Assembly (NCBI GenBank): GCA_046155605.1
Contig: JBJXFQ010000005.1
Span: 1-35,160, forward strand
Length of the DNA: 35,160 bases
Source of the DNA: JAEUIZ01 sp046155605
Lineage (GTDB): Bacteria; Planctomycetota; Phycisphaerae; Phycisphaerales; UBA1924
Direction of reading: 5' to 3'
Shown: in pieces, positions 33,057 to 35,160 of the stretch
Layout of the letters: each line of letters opens with the position of its first letter
How positions within the stretch are numbered: the stretch's first letter is position 1
Translations under genes and position numbers: made by a program
The notes under the pieces: generated by a model
Told to the model about the DNA's origin: nothing
The model's input: only the letters and a program-made list of their open reading frames with translations
Databases searched by the model: none

Positions 33057-33144
33057 GGGGAAGGGTATCGACCACGCGGGGCCGCGGGGATCAGCGGCGG
33101 CGGCGTGGTTTCGTCCCTATCGTTGCGTCACAAGGAGTTCAAAC

Positions 33145-33717
33145 ATGCTCAAGCACGCACTGGTGACGACGTTGATCCTGATTCCCGCGCTTTCGGGGTG
33201 TGAAGAAGCCCCGGCACCGGCCCCGAAGACGACGGCCCCTGCCGCCACGCCCGCGCCGAAGGTCGCTGAGCCCGTGAAGGAGACCGCCGGGAAGGCAGCG
33301 ACCGAGATCAAGGAGGGTGCCGGCAAGGCCGTCGAGGCGGTCAAGGAGGGCGCGGGCAAGGCCGTCGAGGAGGGCAAGAAGGCCGTCGCGGCGCTCTCGG
33401 CCGATATCTCCGCCGCCGCCGAGGGCTACATCTCGTCGCTCACGTCGGCCAGCGGCTCGATGTCGAAGATGACCGACACCCTCTCGACGACCACCGGCCT
33501 GCCGGGGCTCAAGGGCACGCTCGGCAAGATCGGCGACTATGCCAAGCAACTGAGCGGGCAGAACCCGGAGATCGTGACCAAGATCAAGGAGCAGTTCGGC
33601 GGCGCGCTGGGTCCGGCACTCAAGGGCTTCAAGGACCAGGTCGATCGGCTCACCAAAGACTCGAGCCTCGGCAAGATCGTTGGCGACTCGCTCAAGAGCG
33701 TGAAACTGTTTGAGTAG
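33145..33717 (+). CDS. Lipoprotein with 11-residue amphipathic repeats
   Basis: A 190-residue protein. Residues 1-19 form a lipoprotein signal with Cys near residue 19 (LIPALSGCEEA). A Pro/Ala/Lys linker follows, then three consecutive 11-residue repeats of the type KEGAGKAVEAV (KETAGKAATEI, KEGAGKAVEAV, KEGAGKAVEEG) and KKAVAAL, like LEA-3 or apolipoprotein helices. The C-terminal half (ADISAAAEGYISSLTSASGS, TGLPGLKGTLGKIGDYAK, IVTKIKEQFGG) is also helical. AAGGAG at 33132-33137 fixes the ATG at 33145. It may be a surface or membrane-associated stress protein; I do not recognise the family. Confidence 0.75.
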   Translation: MLKHALVTTLILIPALSGCEEAPAPAPKTTAPAATPAPKVAEPVKETAGKAATEIKEGAGKAVEAVKEGAGKAVEEGKKAVAALSADISAAAEGYISSLTSASGSMSKMTDTLSTTTGLPGLKGTLGKIGDYAKQLSGQNPEIVTKIKEQFGGALGPALKGFKDQVDRLTKDSSLGKIVGDSLKSVKLFE

Positions 33718-33726
33718 ATATTGCAG

Positions 33727-33750
33727 TGGCACCGGCCTCCTGGCCTGTGC
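33727..33750 (+). repeat. REP-like palindromic element, intergenic copy
   Basis: TGGCACCGGCCTCCTGGCC then TGTGC, an imperfect palindrome (arms CACCGGCC and GGCCTGTG). It shares TGGCACCG, the TCC loop and the GTGC end with the element at 35076-35100 on the other strand. It lies 10 nt after the lipoprotein stop codon. Confidence 0.5.
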
Positions 33751-33767
33751 GGGTTCCAAACATTCAA

Positions 33768-33803
33768 CCGCCGCGCGCGAAAGCATCCGGCGGCGCTTTT
33801 CTT
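33768..33803 (+). terminator. Possible intrinsic terminator after the lipoprotein gene
   Basis: CCGCCG (33768-33773) can pair with CGGCGG (33788-33793) around a 14-nt loop, followed by TTTTCTT directly before the hisS ATG. The loop is long for a terminator, and the T-run abuts the next start codon, so this is tentative. Confidence 0.35.
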
Positions 33804-35160
33804 ATGACCGATCCCAAGCCAGCCAAACGCACCCTTCGCGCCCCGCCCGGCACGCGTGATTTCTATCCTGCCGACCTCCTCCGCCGACGTTATATCGAGA
33901 AGGCCTGGCGCGACACCGCGATCCGCCACGGGTTCGAGGAGATCGACGGGCCGACCTTCGAGACCGCCGAGCTTTATAAGGTCAAGAGCGGCGAGGGCAT
34001 CCTGAACGAGATGTTTGGCGTCTTCAGCGGCAAGGCCGAGGACGACCTCAAGCAGCTCCGCGAGACGGGCGAGGCGCCGTACGCGCTGCGGCCGGAGTTC
34101 ACGCCGACGCTCGCGCGGATGTACGCGGCCCGGGCGGCGCAACTCCCCAAGCCATGCAAGTGGTTCTGGCAGCAGAACTGCTTCCGGGCGGAGCGGCAGC
34201 AGCGCGGACGCCTGCGGGAGTTTGCGCAGTGGAACTGCGACATCGTCGGGACGGAGAACGAGCCCGAAGCGCAAGCGAGGGCGGATGCGGACATTATCAA
34301 CTGTGTCATAGATTCGATAGCGATGCTCGGTATTTCTTCAGAACAGGCATTGTGCAAGTTGAGCGACCGGCGTATCTTTGCTGCAAGCATGAGCGATCTT
34401 GGTGTACCTCCAGATCTATTAGAGGCTGTTGCAAATCTTGTTGATAGACGCAGCAAACTCACTAATGAACAGTTTGCATGGGAAGCGGGTGCGGTTGGGA
34501 TATCAAAAGAACTCGCAATCTCGATTGAACAAACGCTTTCTTTTGTGTCGTCGCACCACTGGCATCAAATTGAACGTGAAATGTTCCCTGACGACAGCGG
34601 CGAACGACCCGTCGCTTTTTTCAACCTTTTGCATTCGATCGAACAGGCAGGTCGAGGAGCCTGGTGCAAATTCGACGCCGGAGTCGTCCGCGGCCTCGCC
34701 TACTACACAGGCATGGTCTTTGAAGTCCTTGCCGAGGGCGAGCGCGCCATCGCCGGGGGTGGCCGCTACGACAACCTCATCGAACTCTTCGGCGGGCCGC
34801 CGACGCCCGCCGTGGGCTTTGGCATGGGTGATGTCGTGCTCTCTTTGCTTCTCACCGACAAGGGTTTGATGCCCGAGGGCAAGGATCTGCTCGACGCGCT
34901 CTCGCGGCCGGCCGCGAGTTTCCGGCCCGATGTTTTCGTCATCTCCAACGGCAAGGAAGAATCGGACGCGGCGGTTCGCCCGCTCGTGGCGCGGCTGCGG
35001 CGTGGCACCGAATCCGAAGGCTGGCTTACGCGGGAGGGCCGCAAGCCGTGGGACGCGGATCGGTATGTCGGCGAAGCACACCGCTCGGAGAGCGGTGCCA
35101 CCCAAAGCCCGGCACCGACAATCGCGGCACCGCCTCTGCATGCGCGGCATTCTTATAAAG
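33804..35160 (+). CDS. hisS: Histidine--tRNA ligase (partial, C-terminus outside window)
   Basis: Class II aminoacyl-tRNA synthetase charging tRNA-His. At least 452 residues in one open frame to the right edge. Motifs: PPGTRDFYPADLLRRRY near 14-30, ALRPEFTPTLARMYA near 95-109, motif 2 FRAERQQRGRLREFAQWNCD near 127-146, HisA motif RGLAYYTGMVFEV near 298, and IAGGGRYDNLIELFGG with VGFGMGDVV. Two oddities: the segment encoding about residues 160-295 has far lower GC, and a REP-like palindrome sits inside an apparent insert of about 43 residues (402-444) in the anticodon-binding domain, between VARLRRG and LHARHSYK. The frame is intact through both. The ATG at 33804 lacks a Shine-Dalgarno. Confidence 0.93.
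   Translation, partial: MTDPKPAKRTLRAPPGTRDFYPADLLRRRYIEKAWRDTAIRHGFEEIDGPTFETAELYKVKSGEGILNEMFGVFSGKAEDDLKQLRETGEAPYALRPEFTPTLARMYAARAAQLPKPCKWFWQQNCFRAERQQRGRLREFAQWNCDIVGTENEPEAQARADADIINCVIDSIAMLGISSEQALCKLSDRRIFAASMSDLGVPPDLLEAVANLVDRRSKLTNEQFAWEAGAVGISKELAISIEQTLSFVSSHHWHQIEREMFPDDSGERPVAFFNLLHSIEQAGRGAWCKFDAGVVRGLAYYTGMVFEVLAEGERAIAGGGRYDNLIELFGGPPTPAVGFGMGDVVLSLLLTDKGLMPEGKDLLDALSRPAASFRPDVFVISNGKEESDAAVRPLVARLRRGTESEGWLTREGRKPWDADRYVGEAHRSESGATQSPAPTIAAPPLHARHSYK
34285..34690 (+). other. Low-GC segment inside hisS (putative recombinant or transferred domain)
   Basis: By hand count 34321-34620 is about 48% GC, while 34081-34140 is about 80% and 34741-34800 about 72%. Codons rare elsewhere in the window (ATA, TTA, CTA, AGA, TCA, AAA) cluster here. 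The segment encodes the region between motif 2 and the HisA motif, the insertion domain of HisRS. The reading frame is continuous. Confidence 0.65.
35076..35100 (-). repeat. REP-like palindromic element inside the hisS coding region
   Basis: CACCGCTC (35079-35086) and GAGCGGTG (35090-35097) form a perfect 8-bp stem with a GGA loop. On the minus strand the sequence begins TGGCACCGCTCTCCGAGCGG, matching the intergenic copy at 33727-33750 in its flanks and loop, with different but self-complementary arms. It is translated in frame as part of hisS. Confidence 0.55.

Overview
The window looks like a piece of a high-GC planctomycete chromosome, most likely class Phycisphaerae. The evidence is the many secreted proteins ending in paired ANCD...LNVNDFxCF repeats and a terminal Gly-Cys (the 'GC-type dockerin' I associate with that class), a DUF1549/DUF1553 + DUF1501 pair, and tandem SPINDLY-type O-GlcNAc transferases. 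I see no tRNA, rRNA, CRISPR array, phage genes or transposase gene.

Layout. 1-2161 (minus): two RCC1-repeat genes. The upstream one is broken inside its signal peptide by a 119-bp MITE-like element; the downstream one ends in a dockerin and leaves the window on the left. 2350-5969 (minus): two overlapping TPR + GT41 transferases. 6014-6436 (plus): apaG. 6443-8863 (minus): a secreted subtilase with Ig-like and dockerin domains. 9051-14249 (plus): a two-module amidohydrolase and a second amidohydrolase-like protein; only one of the three modules keeps the HxH metal motif. 14343-15147 (plus): two small Cys-rich exported proteins. 15292-22878 (plus): ten consecutive secreted dockerin proteins, the last nine apparently one operon. 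22924-27961 (minus): DegT-type aminotransferase, then DUF1501 and DUF1549/1553 proteins. 28000-29746 (minus): a small hypothetical gene, plsY and tmk. 29906-33056 (minus): class IV aminotransferase, murD and a YdjY-domain lipoprotein with overlapping ends. 33145-35160 (plus): a lipoprotein with 11-residue repeats and hisS, which runs off the right edge.

How it fits together. The dominant theme is the cell surface. Twelve proteins carry the same small six-cysteine C-terminal domain on different N-terminal modules, including two that are little more than a signal peptide and the dockerin. No cohesin partner is visible. The O-GlcNAc transferases and sugar-type aminotransferase suggest protein or surface glycosylation, but a link to the dockerin proteins is only inference. 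The rest is housekeeping: envelope precursors (murD, plsY), nucleotide metabolism (tmk) and translation (hisS).

Five start regions share one promoter layout, TTGnnn-N16-TAnnnT, usually with GG just before the -10 box. At several genes the -10 box lies only 6-9 nt before the start codon, which predicts leaderless mRNAs.
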